From Linnemannia elongata (taxonomy: Eukaryota > Mortierellomycota > Mortierellomycetes > Mortierellales > Mortierellaceae): DNA of 64,000 nt. The stretch is from the NCBI GenBank assembly GCA_036320915.1, contig JAXBDG010000001.1, positions 2,108,001 through 2,172,000 on the forward strand, in the 5' to 3' direction. Each line of letters opens with the position of its first letter. The stretch's first letter is position 1. A program made the position numbers and the translations under genes. A model generated the notes under the pieces. It was not told the origin of the DNA. It did no database searches and saw only the letters and a list, made by a program, of their open reading frames with translations. This document shows, piece by piece, positions 11,842 through 24,373 of the stretch.

Positions 11842-12251
11842 ACTTTTTACTTTTTTTATGAGAGGAAGAGAATGAAGAGTGGAGAAAAGTAGATAAACCC
11901 AGTGAGAGTAAGGGGGAATGAGAGAGTGAGGAGGAGGAGAGGAGGAGGAGGAGGAAGAAGGAGTAAGGAAGGAAAGAAAGAATAAGAGAGAAGGATAAGA
12001 GACGAGTCCTTTTTTTTTCGCAACCTCAAAGGTGTTGTTTTGTTCACTTTTGAAGATCCGATCGCAGAAAAACACCACTGCGATCTGGGCACACACTCTC
12101 TCTTAATGACCGTTAAGGTTGGCCCAATCACAGCCCTGACTATGCCCTTTTAGTTGACCCTGCACCTTACCAACATGCCTCACATGAATAGCAAATGAAC
12201 GCATTTCCAACAAGAAACCTATATGAAATATAATAACCAAACTATCCTAGT
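11842..12251. other. Promoter/leader of the ArsB-type transporter and 3' flank of the chitin deacetylase
   Basis: Purine-rich on the plus strand (GAGGA runs at about 11915-11965), that is pyrimidine-rich in the transporter's sense, as with other leaders in this window. No gene seen. Confidence 0.45.
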
Positions 12252-13395
12252 CTACTTTCTATACCAAGCACTCTTGGGCTTACCCAAACACTCGCCAACA
12301 GTCACCATCTTGAATCTCCTGGCCTTGATCAAGTCAATCGCCCGGGGTGTCGACATCGTCGCCGTCTTTTCAATAATGTCGTGCATCAAGATATTGTGCC
12401 CGCCCTTTTCCTTATACCCGCTGTTAATCGCCTTCCTTATCGGCCGCAAGCTCTTGTCGATGTCGTTGGGGTCTATGTTGGAGTATGGATGGAAAAGAGG
12501 GCGGATCATGGCTCGTGGTTTAGAAAAAATTGTATGAAAGCGTTATACGATTGTCATCATTCTGTTCTGTTGCTTTGTATGCTCTGAGAAAAAAAGAAGA
12601 AAACTTACGTCTCCAGTCGTTGGTGTCAATGTCCCACATGACGACGTTATAGCCCATAGCACCCAAGGTTCTTCTGGCGGTGGTGCTGAGGCTTCCAAAG
12701 GGTGGGCGCATGTACCTAGGCTTCACTCCTATCAGCGCCTTAATTGCATTGTCCACTTTTCATGCAGGAAAAATGAGAGAGAGGAAAGAAAGATTATTTA
12801 TCTAGTCAGTAAGCTACCAGCGACATTCCTTGCTTTCGTGCTTGTGCTGTCCTTCGAATAAATGGCCACCCAAGAGGAGCTTACGGTCAGTCATCTCCTT
12901 GCGAACATGCCTCACGTCCATCTTGCTCAAATCCTTATGCGACCAAGTATGCGATGCAATCTGATGTCCCTCCCAATACGCCCTCTTCACCACCCCGTCA
13001 TAATCCTCCAATCTCGCATTATTATCTCCATTAATAAAAAACGTCGCCTTGGCACCTTTGGCCTTCAAGATATCCAACAATTTATCCGTATACTTAAAAG
13101 GCCCATCGTCATAAGTCAAGGCGATGGTTCCGGGGGCCGTGCACCGGGTGATGATGGTGGCGCCGTCAGATTTGTAGACTGCGGGGAGGTCGTGACCGAG
13201 AAAAGTTTCGTCGGCGTCGGATTCGTCACAACCGTTGTTTGGAATTTGAAAGTCATAGAGGACGGGGCCGCACCTGGAAGGGGTGACTAGGATGTTTTCT
13301 GAGGTAGGGACGGTAGCGATGTTTGCATGTGCTGCTGTGTTTGCTGCGGTGGCGATTAGGAGAGCTGCCAGTGTCATGCACATCATTGGAACCAT
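12252..13395 (-). CDS. Secreted chitin deacetylase (carbohydrate esterase family 4)
   Basis: Minus-strand exons 13395-12885, 12755-12609 and 12511-12252 give 305 residues. The first 24 residues (MVPMMCMTLAALLIATAANT onward) form a signal peptide. The NodB-homology domain shows TYDDGP (catalytic base and metal Asp), HTWSH preceded by GHQIAS (metal histidines), RYMRPPFGS, VVMWDIDTNDW and ILMHD, in family order. The first junction rebuilds KEMTDLDNAIKAL in frame, supporting the splice call. The third-exon acceptor (ccacgag) is less typical, so one or two residues there are uncertain. The enzyme removes acetyl groups from nascent chitin to make chitosan in the wall or septum. No C-terminal GPI signal is seen, so it is probably soluble. 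With the chitin synthase it is one of two chitin-pathway genes here, about 28 kb apart. Confidence 0.93.
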
Positions 13396-14895
13396 TTTTT
13401 ATAAATACTGTTGTGAAGAGTAGTTGGCAGTGGTGATTGTTGAAGGGAGCGATTGACCGGCTGTTGGGTATGTAGTAGGTATGGGGGCAGGAGATCGCGA
13501 TGCCTTTATAGCTCACGCAAATAAGAAACGTAAAAAAAGATGAGGATAACCTATGGGTTACAACCGTTTTTGTGAAACCATTGACTCTCCCAAGAAAAGT
13601 GTTTAACCTGTTTTAGGGTGCATTCTCCAAACGGATATGCAAGGAAGGAAGGAAGAAGAATGCAAAGGCGAAGGGTGTGGTGGAGTCGAGGATTGCTGTG
13701 CGAGGAAAAAAGAGTCAAAGGAGACCATTGCACCATATGTAGTTTTTCTGGAACCTTTGACTCCATGCGCATTGTCTTGACTCGTCCCCATTATTTGGTA
13801 GTCTGGACCTTTGGATCAATGACCGAGTAATGGGAAAGACATTCTGTCTTAGTGTCTCAGCAACATGTCCTATTTATTTTCCCATTATCGTGCCTTCTAT
13901 CCTCTGGAACTCTCTGCCTGTCAAAACGACGCGTTGAATGATATAAACAACACCGCAACGAACTATGTGGAAGGGGTATCTCATTATTTTTTTTTATTTT
14001 CTATGCTCTATTTACAAGCAACCCAAGGAGAGTATCATGGTTTGACAGAAAGTGCGATATGTTGCATCGGTGCCCTCCAGTCATCATGGATAGAAAAGTG
14101 GTCATCCTGTGGTTGCTGTGGTTGTTGTTGAGATTGTTGATCCGTTTGGTCTTTTGGGCTGCAGGACCCTGATTCTAAAAAGGGCAAAGGGTGAAGGAAC
14201 ACAAGAGGAAAATGCACAGGGCATGTTAGAACAACTTAAAATACTACCACGTACAGAGAGAAAGGACTGAGGACCCCAAAGAAAGGAAGGATAGAAAGGA
14301 AAATAGGGGAGGGGGGAAGTGTGGCAAGAGAGATACCCGATCCAATGCATATTGAAGGAAGAGAAACGAGGGTACTCGTTATCGAGTCGAATGTACTGTA
14401 CATGTATGTTGTGTAAGCCATGTGAATGACCTGGGGAACAAAATGGAGGAATGAGAATGCATTGGTCTGTGTTTTTGTTTGTTGTTGAGATGGTCAAAAT
14501 AGAGGAAGAAGCACAGACCGATCTGTAGGGTTCCAAGCATTGCTTTGAGTAAATTGGTGTGGAAGGGAAAGACGTCCAACCCGTTTAGGAATGGACTCTC
14601 TTTAAACCTGCTATCGTGTGGGTTACTGCTACCATGTCCCATCTCTTTGTCGTTTGACGTTATGTCGCTTTTGTCGCTGTTTCAAGAAAAGGAAAGGGCT
14701 TGTTTTCGCTTTTCCTACTGCCACCTTCAGTTCCCGCATTACTTTGCTCTGACATATTTACACCCACCACTTCCAAGTGCTCTCCCTCCTTCGCACACCC
14801 TGTCACGAGGAAGAGAAACAACGCGTACAGGAAGGCGATTTCTGTTTCTCTTGGCACAGATAATCCAGTCGAGGAAAGCGGGAAGGTTTACTTAC
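13396..14895. other. Intergenic, with possible downstream exons of the doubtful gene at 14896-15403
   Basis: The right side holds the upstream region of the chitin deacetylase. On the minus strand between about 14850 and 14236 there are hydrophobic open segments (near IAFLYALFLFLVTG, LLKAMLGTLQI and CIGSGISLATL) flanked by plausible splice sites, but I could not join them into one convincing frame. Confidence 0.35.
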
Positions 14896-15403
14896 TGTTG
14901 TAGTTGGTGTTTTGTCGGAAACCATACGCATCATACTCTTCCGAAGAGGCGGAAGAGACAGCCCGTGGCGAGTATCTCGACTTGTAGGGCTTCTCCTCCA
15001 CTTCCCATCCATCCTTTTCGGCCATCCTCCTTGTTGCAGTTTTGTGCGACGAAGACGAGGATCGCTTGGGCTTTGAGCGCCAAGCACGACGGAAGGAAGG
15101 AAAGGGGAGGAAGGAATATGATGAAGCTATTGATCGACCGTTCTTTGTTGGGAGGATGTGGATGAGGAAGGATCCGAACTTTGATGATGTTGGTGGTGGG
15201 GCCACATATACAAAGTCCTGGGGTACTGAAGATGAGGAATGGCCGACACCTGCGGCAGGGACAGGGGCTGGAGGGAAAATTGTGGAGATGGTGGTGGCGG
15301 TTGGAGGGACGAGTTGCGAAAAGTCCATGACGGGATCCTTGGCGTTGATTATGATGACTGGGAGTAGCAACGAAGCTACGCTGTAGAAGAAAATCGCCAA
15401 CAT
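14896..15403 (-). CDS. Possible secreted or membrane protein, first exon only; unknown family
   Basis: An open segment of 169 codons on the minus strand starting with MLAIFFYSVASLLLPVIIIN, which looks like a signal peptide or signal anchor. It continues as a Pro/Ser/Thr-rich stretch and a basic Arg/Lys/Ser region (FRRAWRSKPKRSSSSS), ending NTNYN at a good donor, gtaagt, 14895-14890. This would be a phase 1 exon. Possible following exons lie downstream to about 14236 and include hydrophobic segments, suggesting a multi-pass protein. The segments loosely recall small metal transporters, but no Met or Cys motif supports that, so I name no family. It may also be a chance open frame in a transcribed leader. 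Confidence 0.3.
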
Positions 15404-17514
15404 AGCTTTGCTCAGTGTGTTGTTGTTTTTTTTACGGTTGTGTTGTTGAGTGAGTTGAGGATGGAGGGCAGGAACCGGTGGCGTAGGAGAAGAGGGTTAG
15501 AAGGGGAGGGGAGTGGCGGAGAGAAAAGAAAGAGAGAAGGGAAGGAAGGTTGAGGAATAGAGATGCAGAGAGGAGATCAAAAAATCGTGCAAGGGAAAAG
15601 GGGGGTGATTGATTGATGCGATGCTGGGATAGGAGTTGGAGTGTGCTGGATAGGAATAATTGGAATGATGACAGACACAAAAAAGAACGAGCGAGGAAAG
15701 AGAACCGAGAGCGAGAGGAATGGAGTGAGATGGGGTGTGGATAACGAGAAAAGGAGAAGAGGGGTGGCGGAGGTGATGGTGCAGGAACAAAGGGAAGCAG
15801 AAGAGAAAGAGAAAAAAGGATGGTAAATGGTAATTATTGTTTTTTGTGGTAACTCGTGCAGGGCCGAAAGGGAGAAGAAAGAGAGAGACAAATTGCACCA
15901 TCGGGCTATTCTTTCATCTGTGCTCTTGGCCATCCGCTTGTCCTCCTGTGTATTATGAGCAGCTCATTCTCTCTTTTTAAAATAGGCATACACGCAAGTT
16001 GTTAAGAGCGCTGTATTATTACTTGAGAGCCACAAGTCTGACATGTTGTTGCACGGTACGATTGCTTTTGCAGCTGAACTTTTGCACCCGTGGTTGTTTT
16101 TTGAGCTTTCTCATCGACAATCGTCGTCAGTCACCGTTGTCTTCGTCGTCGGAACTCGGGAAAATCATTAGCGCACAAATACAAAAAAGTTGCGAAGGCA
16201 CTGCACCGCCCTCTGCCCTATCTTGACACAGCCATCCCATTTTTTACTAACAATCCTTTGTTGCTTTTAGGATTTTACACCATTCGACCGATCTTCATGT
16301 ATGCATAACACTAACGTACATGCATGTGCGTCGATGCGGATGCCTTTACATGTGTCCTCCATCTCCCACGTACGCCTGATTTTTTATTCGAACATTTTCT
16401 CTTGAACGCATGCTGACAAACCTTCCTTCCTTTCCTGCGACGTGTTGAATAATAATTCGTTTGTTCAGTTTTTCTTTGTGTGAGATGAGGATGTGAGTAA
16501 GGTTGTGATTGAGAAGAGGTTTGCGCTCGATATAGTCCTTCAACTGTACGATAAACAGGGTCAGGGTGGAGCGAGCCTTCGATAAGAATTCAAGTTCTTG
16601 TCATCCAGACGGCGCAGTAGGGGCTGTAGAGGCACAAGGGAGCGCAAGCGCATCGACCAAGACCCAGCAGCAAAAACTGCAATTTGAAAAGGAGACGTGG
16701 GTAAAGAACTTCATAACTTTGTTTTTTGCTTTTCAAGGGCAGGACCCGAGACAATTCCAAGTCACAGTGAAGCATGTTGTTGCGTTGAAAATGAATGCTT
16801 GGACTCAATTGGACTCCATGGGGGGTTACACTTTGAAGATTTCAGTTTAACTCGGGCTCAGCATCATTTTTTTTTCTTTGGATCTTTGTTTTCATTTCAG
16901 TGCAGTCTCACCATCTCTCTTGATTTTTTTTTTTTTGTTTGTTTTGTTCTTTCATGGGAGACAATAAAAGCAAATCCACATAGAGTGTTAATTAATTCAG
17001 CAGTGGCAGACACTCTTTAAAAGGTTTGAAGTTGTCTCTATCCCTAAAGAACAAGAAGGTGATCAAGAGTGCCTTATTTCCTGCCTTGTCTTTACGCCTC
17101 TTTTGATCACTGATCGTGCAATAATTAAGGTCATCAGTTGAACTAAGACAAAAATCGCACCCAGGGGCAACCAAGGCGAAATAAAAAAAGAGTGAGGTCT
17201 GGTGGACCATGTGTCTCATAAAGAGGAGACACACACATGCTTCTCCCTCGTTCCTTTTTGAAAGGTGGGTAGGTGCTGCTAACATGCTGGGCTTGACAAT
17301 TGTTTCTGAAGAGGTGTGGACCCATTTCCTATTTGCCACCGCAGGTGGCAGAGGGGAGGCGCACATACAAAGTACATCTTTTTTGTTTGTGAGCGTAGAA
17401 TACCGAGAAGAAAAAGTAAAAATAAAACAAGAACAACAGGTTAGAGACCTGTGGGCGTTAAGGAAACGACGAGGGGTCTTGTGTGTGTGTGTGGTATGGC
17501 AAACAAGTCATGCC

Positions 17515-17541
17515 CTCTCTCTCTCTCTCTCTCTCTCTCTC
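17515..17541. repeat. (CT)n microsatellite
   Basis: Uninterrupted CT dinucleotide repeat of about 13 units, next to a short GT run at 17480-17493. It lies upstream of the pyrimidine-rich leader of the DUF202 gene. Confidence 0.9.
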
Positions 17542-17779
17542 GGGTGGCCAGGGAAAAAAGCAAAAGGCAACAGAGAAAGAGAGAAAGGAAAGAGTTTCTT
17601 TCTTCTTCTGGATGAGGGCTTTGTTACCGACATCTCTCTCTTTTTTGTTTCCTCATCTCGATCTTTTTTCGATTTTCAATCTCCATCTCCACAGACCATC
17701 ATCTCCCTTCCCCTCGAACAAACACTTCCTCCACCTCTCCCTCACGCGACAAACTAAACACACCTCCACTGTACTCCAG

Positions 17780-18823
17780 GTACGCAACATTATTTTTTAA
17801 TGCTCTCTTTCTCTCCCTCTTTCATCAATCCTATCTTCATGCTCCCGCGGCTCTAATGCCCAGAAGTCTGTCTCCAATTGGTTCAAAAGCGCAACTGTCA
17901 GACGAGCAACCCTTTTGGTTTGTCCGTTGTTTTGTTTCTCGCCTCAGCTTGTCCCTCCCAGTAGTGGAGTGGGAGGAGAGAGGACAGAGGATGGCGCATT
18001 TTTTACCCTTTGCCCTGTCCTGTGGTCCGCATTGAAAGCTGTAACCCGAACCCCCAGCCCTAGCCCAGCCCTGGCTTTTCTTCCTCGGCACTTTTTTTAC
18101 TGTCCATGTCCTGTCTCGTCAAAGTTCTGTGTTTTTCCAGCCAGGGGAGGGGTTGAAAGGAGAACGAAAGAGAAAGAAAGAGGCGGGGGAGAAAATGAGG
18201 GAGGAGCAAAAGGGGCCAGACCACTTTCGAAGAGCAAACGTAGAAGGGTCGCGGCCCTCTCGCTTTTTGCTTCCTTCTGTGGAATTGCACAGATACATGA
18301 TGAGCTCCACCACATCTTCACTACATAACTACACCTGCCTAACATACCTCCGCTTGTTTAGAGCTAAGTCAAAAAAAAAAAAAAGTGCTCGAGGGTATCT
18401 TCGGGATCTCAAAGAAGCAGCCCTTTCATTTACCAACTGTTCTTATATGTCTGCGAAATTGAAAATCCACTTTTTTTCGTCGAAGTTCTCGGTAATCGGC
18501 TCTAAATAAGAGGCAAGGGGTAGCAGTGCGAGAGAGAGAGAGAGTACTTTTTTTTCAATCACAGCCTCATCCCTCTGAGAAACCCATGTCGAGAATGATG
18601 TGTCTGCTCAATTGCGTGGGTTGGGTTTGGGGGGAGGCTGCTAAGGAAGAAGGGGTGAAGAGTTGTCTTTTCTGCGCATTCACATTACCCACTCCAAATA
18701 TACTAAAAATACCTTTTTTTTTATTATGATTTTTTTTGTCCGCTCGGTTTAGAGATTAGTCGTGTGGTGTTAGTGAATCAATCCAAGCAAAAGAGTAGAG
18801 CAATCGCCTTTTTATCCTTGCAG
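17780..18823 (+). other. Inferred 5'UTR intron of the DUF202 gene
   Basis: The CT-rich leader ends with ccag/gtacgc at 17780. A strong acceptor, tttttatccttgcag, ends at 18823, 49 nt before the DUF202 start codon. Joining them would remove 1044 nt and leave a short untranslated leader. Sequence between is AT- and A-rich and holds no conserved frame. This is inference from splice signals only. Confidence 0.4.
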
Positions 18824-18872
18824 GAAACAGCGACAGGGGTTAAATAATCTCCTTCAGTGTAATCCCACCAGA

Positions 18873-20581
18873 ATGGCTGCTCTCAATCGCCCGTCAGGCG
18901 ACAAAAACAACAATAACAACCAGTACAACAACTCCTCTTTTCCTTCTTCTTCTCCCAACATCCCCTCCCGCTTCTCTTCTTACCAACCCCCACCACTTCG
19001 CACCGGCATAAACCCTTACGGAGGACAACAACCCCTCTCACCAACTCAACCCCTCTCGCCGACACAACCCTTATCGCCTTCCTACCCTTATCCTCATCAG
19101 CAACAACAACAGCAACAGAGACAGCAACAGCAGTTCCAGCCTCAATCGCAGCACCAGCCTCAATCTCAGTACCAGCCTCGATCCCAGTATCAGCCCCAAT
19201 CGCAGTACCGTCAACCCCCACCACAGCAACAACATCAGAACTCTCACTTTCATCGTTCCCAGAGTCCACCCGCTGCATATAATCGGGCCCAGAGTCCACC
19301 CGCTGCTTACAACCGTGCCATAAGTCCACCTCGCCAGCAACAACAACAGCAGTCGTTCAACCATCGAGCCCAGAGTCCACCTCGCACCGACTTCAGGAAC
19401 AACAACAATTACAACGCGGCCCCAGTTCAACCACCAAGCTTAGCCTCCGCCTTCAGCACCACCACTACCAGCAACAACAGATCCTACCCACCAGTCCCGG
19501 GCCCTCCTTCTCCATCCACCCAGCAACAGTACCAGCAAAACTACCAAGCCGCTTCAGCGCAAACACCGTTCCCCAAGTTGGCAGGCCCTGTACCTTCCCG
19601 TAACCACCCTTTGGCCGTTGAGGAGATTCATCTGAACCCACCACAGCGTAGCTTTGTAGCGGTCGAAGCCCCCGATCGCCCCCTCTCTGTCGCCTCCTTC
19701 TCCAACCTCTCGACCCACTCCAACGAGCCCCTCAACCCTCCCGGACACCAACCATCCCAACTCGAAGATCGATCTCGATCGCGCACAAAGAAGAAGCTCT
19801 CTACAAAGAAGATGGCTTACCGTGGAAACAACAATGCGACTGCGTCTGGACCTCGGCCCATGACCCCACAGCTCTGGCACCCCGATAATGATAATAACAA
19901 TAACCGTCGCCGTTCGACTGACTCGGATTCAGGCCTGGATGAAATCGATGACGATGACCGTCGCCGAAACAAGGAGGCTGCGGAAAGCGATGACGATCAG
20001 CCCAAGCTGAAGAAGAAGCGCAAGAACCTCGCGGCGCGTATCCGATCCTGGCGCAAGCCCGACCCAGTCTTCAAGGTCAAGGGTACCGGTCGTCTGGCTC
20101 AGTTCTCGAACGAGCGCCTTTACTTGCACTGGATCCGGTTCGGTATCCTCCAGGGTGGTATTGCAATTATGTTGTTGAACTTTGGTAACGAGATTGCAAC
20201 GATGATTGGAGTCGTCACGCTAGTCTTGGCCCTGTTGACGCTGCTGTATGGAACTACATTGTACCATCTGCGTCACATCTACATGGTCACCAAACGCAAG
20301 GATGTCGTTTATTTCGCAAGAAGGGTTCCTACCCTGCTCACCATTGGTCTTTTCCTCGTTTACCTCTCCAACTTTATCCGTAAGTCCCGATCTGCTCATC
20401 TATTCATCTCATACAGCTCAACTGAAGAAGAACCAGGGATATTAACCTTCTGCGCCTTTTTTTCTCTCTTTTCTTTCTCTGTTCAACAGTGACCATGACG
20501 ATCGGAAAGGACCTTGCACGCAAGAACCCATATTCTGGCAACGACCCAACTAACCCCAACGACGCCTTCAGCCGCAATTAA
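18873..20581 (+). CDS. DUF202 (VTC1-like) membrane protein with long low-complexity N-terminus
   Basis: Exons 18873-20379 and 20490-20581 give 532 residues; the donor is gtaagt and the acceptor caacag. Residues 1 to about 370 are Gln/Pro/Asn/Ser-rich and carry short repeats: PLSPTQ three times, a QPQSQY-like array, and RAQSPPAAYN-like units repeated four times. A basic-acidic linker follows (KKKRKNLAARIRSWRKPDP). The DUF202 domain begins at FKVKGTGRLAQFSNERLYLH, with the typical Asn-Glu-Arg before the first helix, then helices around GGIAIMLLNFGNE, MIGVVTLVLALLTLLYG and VPTLLTIGLFLVYLSNFI. In yeast, Vtc1 of the vacuolar polyphosphate polymerase complex is the best-known member. The N-terminal extension is unlike Vtc1, so a polyphosphate role is only possible. 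Confidence 0.85.
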
Positions 20582-21089
20582 CCGTTTTTTCCTTTTTATT
20601 ATCATCGAAAGCAAATATCTATTGTTCAATCTATCAAAGCGTTCATTCTTTTTAATTTACACACACATATACATACAGGGCATTACATTAAAAACGCACA
20701 AGAAATGGTTTCTTTTCAAGTTCATGTGGTTGAAAGGACAAACGCACTAGCCCGCTCGCGTAGAGCTGGCCAATGATGCACGACCTCAGTAGGTCCTTCA
20801 TGTAACTACTAAGAAGGAGTTGAAACGCCAAAATGTCTGGATATCAATTGTTCACAAATGTCATATGGATCGAAGGAGTGAGCTGTTTATTAACGTCTGA
20901 GGTGTCCAGACGCGAACAAGGCGGTGATAGTGGTGGGGGTTTGTAAATCGATATGTCGCATCCAGCTGGTGTTGTTCGTTGTTGCTCCAAAATCGTCTCT
21001 CTCGCCTACGACTTTGTTTTTTTTTCTATCGGAATATAATAATGCTCGTGAGGTGGTTGGTTGAGAAGGTCGAAAAAAAGAGGTTTTGT
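20582..21089. other. Shared 3' flank of convergent genes
   Basis: Separates the DUF202 gene (+) from QCR10 (-). It is AT-rich, with no conserved frame, RNA gene or repeat. Confidence 0.5.
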
Positions 21090-21896
21090 TTATTCCTCAT
21101 CCTTGGCCTCGTAAGCCTTCCAGTAGTTGCCGACAACGGGGAGCTTGCAGAAGAGATCGCGCTAATTGTTCATTGAAGGGAAAACGAGGCATGGTGTCAG
21201 TCAATTGAAAACTGAAAGAGTCATTGAGGAGAAAAATATCATGTACAACATGCTATGGTGACAGTTGGCCTACCTTGGCTGGGGGAAGGCACTCGGCAAT
21301 GAAGAGGACACCGGAGCCGGCGGCAACACCGAAGAGGGCAGCGGAGCCAGCCCTATCAGATCCCAATTGAACAAAGACGAGAGAGAGGGTGTTAGAAACG
21401 CGAATTGAGAATGGTACGCGCATATATCTAAGTGTAGATATTGGGGATGGTATGTACAAGAGTGTCGAGATGTGTGGTGTATGTGGTGTATGCTCTACTC
21501 CGGAAGTCCGAAAACAGTTCGGAATTTTCAGCCGTATAATTTTGGGCGAGTGATCGGGTGCAAAGGCGTTATTGTCTTTTGTCGGATCCTTTTCGGTGTA
21601 TGTTCCTGACTTGATAAAAGAGGACGATCCCGATCGTGCATGTGAAGAGTTCCATTATGTCTTCGCAATCGCTCCTATGTTTATGCTTCCTTCTCAAGAA
21701 GACTTGTTTCCGTTGATGCCCTCCTTGTGAATCGGAAAAAGAAGGTCCGTCTGCTTGTGAAGAAACGTGTAGAAGGAGGGCGTTGAGGAGTGAGAAAAAG
21801 AAGAGAATGGAGATGAGTACGCTACCAGCGCATGACGTTCTCGGGGTTGGCGCCCAAGACGCGGACAGAGTGTGAGATGATGCGGGGACCAGCCAT
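21090..21896 (-). CDS. QCR10: Cytochrome bc1 complex (complex III) subunit 10
   Basis: Minus-strand exons 21896-21826, 21352-21274 and 21161-21090 join exactly to 73 codons. The product starts MAGPRIISHSVRVLGANPEN, continues VMRWAGSAALFGVAAGSGVL as the single membrane helix, and ends with RDLFCKLPVVGNYW and an acidic tail. The pattern of a W-G helix followed by a Lys-(Ile/Leu)-Pro-Gly turn matches fungal QCR10, which binds peripherally to the Rieske/cytochrome c1 side of ubiquinol-cytochrome c reductase in the inner mitochondrial membrane. The length is normal (yeast has 77). The first intron (473 nt) is large for so small a gene. A CRE palindrome and a perfect hairpin sit 130-210 bp upstream of the start. 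Confidence 0.87.
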
Positions 21897-22025
21897 TGTT
21901 GTAGAGTGCGAGGGGTGAGTGATGGAGGAGTGGAGTGGAATTTGATTCAAGATGATTGACAGCAGAGGTAGAAAGTGTTTATCGGCGGGGTGAGGGTCGT
22001 GCAGCTCCTGCGAGCAGGGAATATG

Positions 22026-22033
22026 TGACGTCA
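22026..22033. promoter_or_regulatory. TGACGTCA (CRE-type bZIP site)
   Basis: Full 8-bp palindrome that matches the consensus for ATF/CREB bZIP factors, 130 bp upstream of the QCR10 start codon. Its position in a divergent promoter fits a functional site, but occupancy is unknown. Confidence 0.5.
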
Positions 22034-22055
22034 CTATCACCCCCCTTGAAGTACG

Positions 22056-22103
22056 GCCTGTGTGAAGTGTAAAGTCCAGCGTCCCTTTACACTTCACACA
22101 GGC
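22056..22103. repeat. Perfect 19-bp inverted repeat with a 10-nt spacer
   Basis: The left arm, 22056-22074 (gcctgtgtgaagtgtaaag), is exactly reverse-complementary to 22085-22103, around spacer tccagcgtcc. Pairing stops at mismatches on both sides. It lies about 160-207 bp upstream of QCR10 and 23 bp from the CRE palindrome. Confidence 0.95.
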
Positions 22104-23030
22104 ACCGAAAAAGGTATTGAAGGTTATGACAAGACAGACACCTAACTAACGAAAGGATGCTTGGGGATGCATCCGAGCAGTGTGCGATCAACATCGCCTG
22201 CTAGTGATGGCATGTTCGAGAAGAAAGAACAACTTCACCGAGGGGGCAACGACAAACAGATTGTGTCAGGAGAGTGGGGCGGTTGGCATGGGTCGTTCCT
22301 TATTGGACCCATTCTTTTGGCAGTGGGATCCACAAGACTCCTTTCCTGTTTTCCTGTTTTACTCTTTTCCCTTCTCTCCTCTCCTCTTCTCTCTCGCCCT
22401 CCCCTTCACTCCGCATCGTCACTCCTTCCCCACCCTTTCCTCCGTTCACACTCCCCCCCTTCGCTCCTTTTTCCCTTTCACTCACACCCTTCACCCCTGC
22501 AAAAGGTACAACCGACACAAGCCATCTGCCACTTACATCCTCGCCAAGCCCCTGCCTCCCCAACCTTACGCCTTACTCTCACCGTCTGTCAACTGCAAAT
22601 GCCTTTGACGGCAAGCTGCTCAACAGCGACCATCTCGGCCGTTGTTTGGCATGCTGTCAAAGCGGCATGCATATTGTGCAACAACAGGGTCACCTCCGCA
22701 CACAATGCTCGAATGCGAGCCACGCTGCGACTCTAAAGAAAAAACATGGCATCACCTAGTAATAGAAGTGGACAGGGTTGCGTTGATGTCATGGTGGGGC
22801 TTAATGATTCGAGTCTGGAGCGACACTCTTTCTCCTCTCAGCGAACACAACAGAAGGCGCTTCAACAACTGACTTCGATGTTCTATGTGTTTTATACCCG
22901 AGACTAACACTCTACTCTTTCTCATCTATTTTTCACCCCTGGATGTATCTAGGAACGCTTCTTGCAACCTTTTTTTTTTCATCAGTCCTGTTACGACCCA
23001 AACGTTTTCGGTTTGTACAGTATATAAAAA

Positions 23031-24373
<1,343 letters not shown>

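Larger units (their letters stand above)
15404..18872. other. Intergenic region and probable leader of the DUF202 gene
   Basis: From 15480 to 15930 the plus strand is GA-rich, consistent with a pyrimidine-rich leader for a minus-strand transcript. The open frame at 16566-16850 has no domain and I do not support it. From about 17600 to 17779 the sequence is CT-rich and ends in a good donor (ccag/gtacgc). No RNA gene seen. Confidence 0.4.
21897..23030. promoter_or_regulatory. Divergent promoter region between QCR10 and the PP2A catalytic gene
   Basis: Holds the QCR10 promoter (left) and a CT-rich leader, about 22330-22500, for PP2A. The leader ends in gcaaaag/gtacaa at 22507, a possible 5'UTR donor, and a matching acceptor (tttgtacag) ends at 23020, ten bases before the PP2A ATG. 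A TGACGTCA palindrome and a 19-bp inverted repeat lie on the QCR10 side. The open frames here are in the leader or intron and show no domain. Confidence 0.5.

Noticed and set aside
14236..14640. Segments recalling Ctr-type copper transporters
   Set aside because: No Met-x3-Met motif, no Met-rich N-terminus, and the exon frames do not join; resemblance is only hydrophobicity.
16566..16850. 94-codon frame on the plus strand
   Set aside because: No domain, no splice support, and composition like the surrounding non-coding DNA.
22056..22103. Hairpin as a bacterial-type terminator
   Set aside because: This is fungal nuclear DNA, the hairpin lies in a promoter region, and there is no following T run.
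22161..22736. 191-codon frame between QCR10 and PP2A
   Set aside because: Runs through a CT-rich leader and a likely 5'UTR intron; Ser/Pro/Leu bias comes from the pyrimidine content.
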